A stretch of DNA of 35,000 nt from Takakia lepidozioides. Taxonomy: Eukaryota; Streptophyta; Takakiopsida; Takakiales; Takakiaceae. Positions 33,665 through 35,000 of the stretch are shown here, one piece after another. Each line of letters opens with the position of its first letter. The first letter of the stretch is position 1. The translations under genes were made by a program, and so were the position numbers. The notes under the pieces were generated by a model. It ran no database searches. It had not been told where the DNA came from and worked only from the letters and a program-made list of their open reading frames with translations. The DNA is taken from assembly GCA_030704615.1 (NCBI GenBank), contig JAKLZA010000051.1, forward strand, positions 1 to 35,000, in the 5' to 3' direction.

Positions 33665-34900
33665 CACTCTTCAACCCCCCAGGGGGGCACCCTTTCGAGC
33701 CGGTGGAAATGAAGAGGCCGAAAGTGGCTCCCGAAACAGTAGTCCAGTGTGTAAATGAGAGTTTCTTGGCGGCTTTGGATGGACAGGCAGCCAAGTTGGC
33801 ATACATGAAGACCATGGAGGGTCTGAAGGGTAGAGCACTGAAGAAGGCGACTGCCGAAGAGCCTTCCAACACCCCAGGATTTCAGAATATGGTCTCGTTC
33901 TTTGAGAGGGTGTGTGCAGACAAGGATTGTAGGAGGGGCGGAAATGCCACCGAGTGGTCTTGCGATATGATCAATTTGGATATTCCGGATGGAGAGCCTG
34001 TGGAAGGATTGCAAGCTTTGCCATCTTGGAACAGGTACTCGGAGGACTTTTGGAAGAAAGGATTCGGGCTTGCCCGCATGGTGTTTGGACGACAGAGGCT
34101 GTGTGGTTGTCCTGGCGAGCAGAGGAAAAAACACTCAGACAGGAATTGCGAAGTGGACCCGCAAGAGCGCCGTCCCGATTCTGAAAAAGAAGTGGACGTG
34201 CATCAACACACTGGGCCTTCGGTCGGAAGGGAAGAAGGTGATTACGACACTGACACTCGTCCATTCATTTGCTTGGGTGTTTTCAAATGCGGTGCCGCAT
34301 TCGGTTTCTAATCGTTTTCCCCCTGTGTATGCAGACGAAGCAGTTCGATGCATACTGCTTTGTGAAGGAGAACTCCACCTTTGCTTTCCGGAAGGAGGGA
34401 GGAAAGGTTGACCCAAACTGCGACCCACTCGATTACGACGTTCTGTTCAACAACGTTCCCAAGGAACTTCTCCCTCATAGCCTCACTTCAACGGAACCCC
34501 TGCGGTACTCACGGACTCGGAGCCCTGCCTTCATTCAGACAATTATGGAGACATGCACAGACGTGGAGGGCACAGTGCTCGACCTCATCTGTGGGACAGG
34601 TATGCAGAATCTTGATCTATGCTGTTCTGCAAATTCTCGTTAGGATGTAGTTCGCAACATCTGAAGCGCCATGTGGTAATGGTGGATGGCATTGTAACAG
34701 GTGCCTCAATGTGGGCTGGGCGGTTTTCCGACCGGCACCTCTTTGCCTACGAGGAGGATTCATCCGTGTAGGGATCCCATCTGGAAGGGCTGCAACGGAA
34801 TGTTAAGGCTCCCGACAGAGCGGAAGTCTCCTCGGATTCGTCGGAGTCCGAGGAAGACACAGTGGACATTGATGCGGAGGAGAACCCGGAATATGAGTGA
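33665..34900 (+). pseudogene. ParB-methyltransferase gene of the outer element, C-terminal (methyltransferase) part
   Basis: This continues the gene interrupted at 11130 and aligns with exons 5-8 of the inner copy. Visible parts: ALFNPPGGHPFEP; MINLDIPDG (motif IV position, same DIPDG variant as the inner copy); a frameshift at about 34060-34085; DRGCVVVL; donor at 34238; exon 34335-34599 with RSPAFIQTI and VLDLICGTG; donor at 34600; last exon 34701-34900 with ASMWAGRFSDRHLF, matching motif I, and an acidic tail (SSDSSESEEDTVDIDAEE) ending at TGA 34898-34900. An in-frame TAG at 34769-34771 replaces a tyrosine codon of the inner copy. The intron that splits inner exons 5 and 6 is absent here. 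The sequence has no start of its own; it makes sense only as the 3' part of the gene at 7821. Confidence 0.82.
34284..34304. repeat. Third intronic array-type palindrome
   Basis: CAAATGCGGTGCCGCATTCGG lies in intron 34238-34334 of the outer methyltransferase gene, to the right of the inner insertion. It belongs to the palindrome family of 5698-7450 and links the right flank to the outer element. Confidence 0.85.
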
Positions 34901-35000
34901 GTGCAAACATTGTAAGTTTGCAAAGCCTTCTGGGTCATTTATGTCAAACGAATTTCCCGACTGTGGTTCTCATTAGTCTCGTTGATGATTGTCATGTGCA
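34901..35000. other. Start of the 3' flank of the outer methyltransferase gene
   Basis: Only 100 bases are visible after the stop codon. I see no gene, and the outer element's right terminus is not yet reached. Confidence 0.4.

Larger units (their letters stand above)
838..35000. mobile_element. Outer giant element: transposase, palindrome array and ParB-methyltransferase (right end beyond window)
   Basis: I define this element from its left terminus inside a Ty3 gene, its divergent gene pair, and its likeness to the inner element. Order: TGAGC-rich terminus, minus-strand transposase (1677-5130), palindrome array (5698-7450), plus-strand ParB-methyltransferase (7821-11130, continued at 33665-34900). 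Its first 19 bases, GGTTTACTATTTCATGAGC, align with those of the inner element, GGGGTGCTATTCCGTGAGC, at 13 of 19 positions. Its palindrome also occurs singly at 1405-1425 and in three introns on both sides of the inner insertion, which supports treating the two flanks as one element. Without the inner insertion it is at least 11.6 kb. Both genes are broken, so it is probably no longer autonomous. The exact first base is uncertain by a few nucleotides. Confidence 0.72.

Noticed and set aside
838-35000. Giant-virus or phage origin of the whole region, suggested by the ParB-methylase fusion
   Set aside because: Spliced genes, a transposase, a target-site duplication and tandem repeats fit a eukaryotic transposon; the fusion may have a prokaryotic or viral source, but no capsid, polymerase or packaging gene is visible.

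Overview
ORGANISM. The window is nuclear DNA of a eukaryote: protein homology is interrupted by short GT..AG introns, and the sequence is packed with transposons and tandem repeats. The Ty3/gypsy reverse transcriptase at the left edge and the SWIM zinc-finger, Mutator-like transposases point to the green lineage. A charophyte alga (Chara-like) or a bryophyte is my best guess, but nothing here fixes the species. I see no ordinary host gene, rRNA, tRNA or CRISPR array.

LAYOUT. The window reads as three mobile elements nested in one another. (1) 1-837: decayed Ty3/gypsy pol fragment. (2) An OUTER giant element starts at about 838, inside that fragment, and runs past the right end. It carries a broken transposase gene on the minus strand (1677-5130), a 1.75-kb array of about 30 palindromes (5698-7450), and a broken plus-strand gene for a ParB-like domain fused to a beta-class DNA methyltransferase. 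That gene occupies 7821-11130 and resumes at 33665-34900. (3) An INNER giant element, 11131-33653 (22.5 kb), sits inside an exon of the outer methyltransferase gene. It is flanked by an 11-bp duplication (11120-11130 and 33654-33664), and removing it together with one copy of the duplication rejoins the outer exon in frame. It carries its own minus-strand ParB-methyltransferase gene (11916-15645, open over eight exons), a 12.6-kb satellite of about 108 units of 116 bp (15735-28342), and a broken plus-strand transposase (29692-33234).

HOW IT FITS TOGETHER. Both elements have the same architecture: transposase and ParB-methyltransferase diverge from a central array of palindromes, and the ends are rich in TGAGC motifs. 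The two arrays share no general sequence similarity, yet each is built on a palindrome with a TGCG...CGCA core, and each sits beside its own diverged ParB-like methyltransferase. ParB-family proteins classically bind palindromic (parS) sites, so I propose a mobile system in which protein and array co-diverge: the ParB-methyltransferase would bind, and perhaps methylate, the palindromes of its own element. The architecture, insertion, duplication and gene homology are read from the sequence; the binding and methylation roles are inference.

STATE. The outer element is decayed: frameshifts, in-frame stops and the 22.5-kb insertion. In the inner element the methyltransferase gene is intact as far as I can read, while its transposase is broken by several stops and frameshifts.
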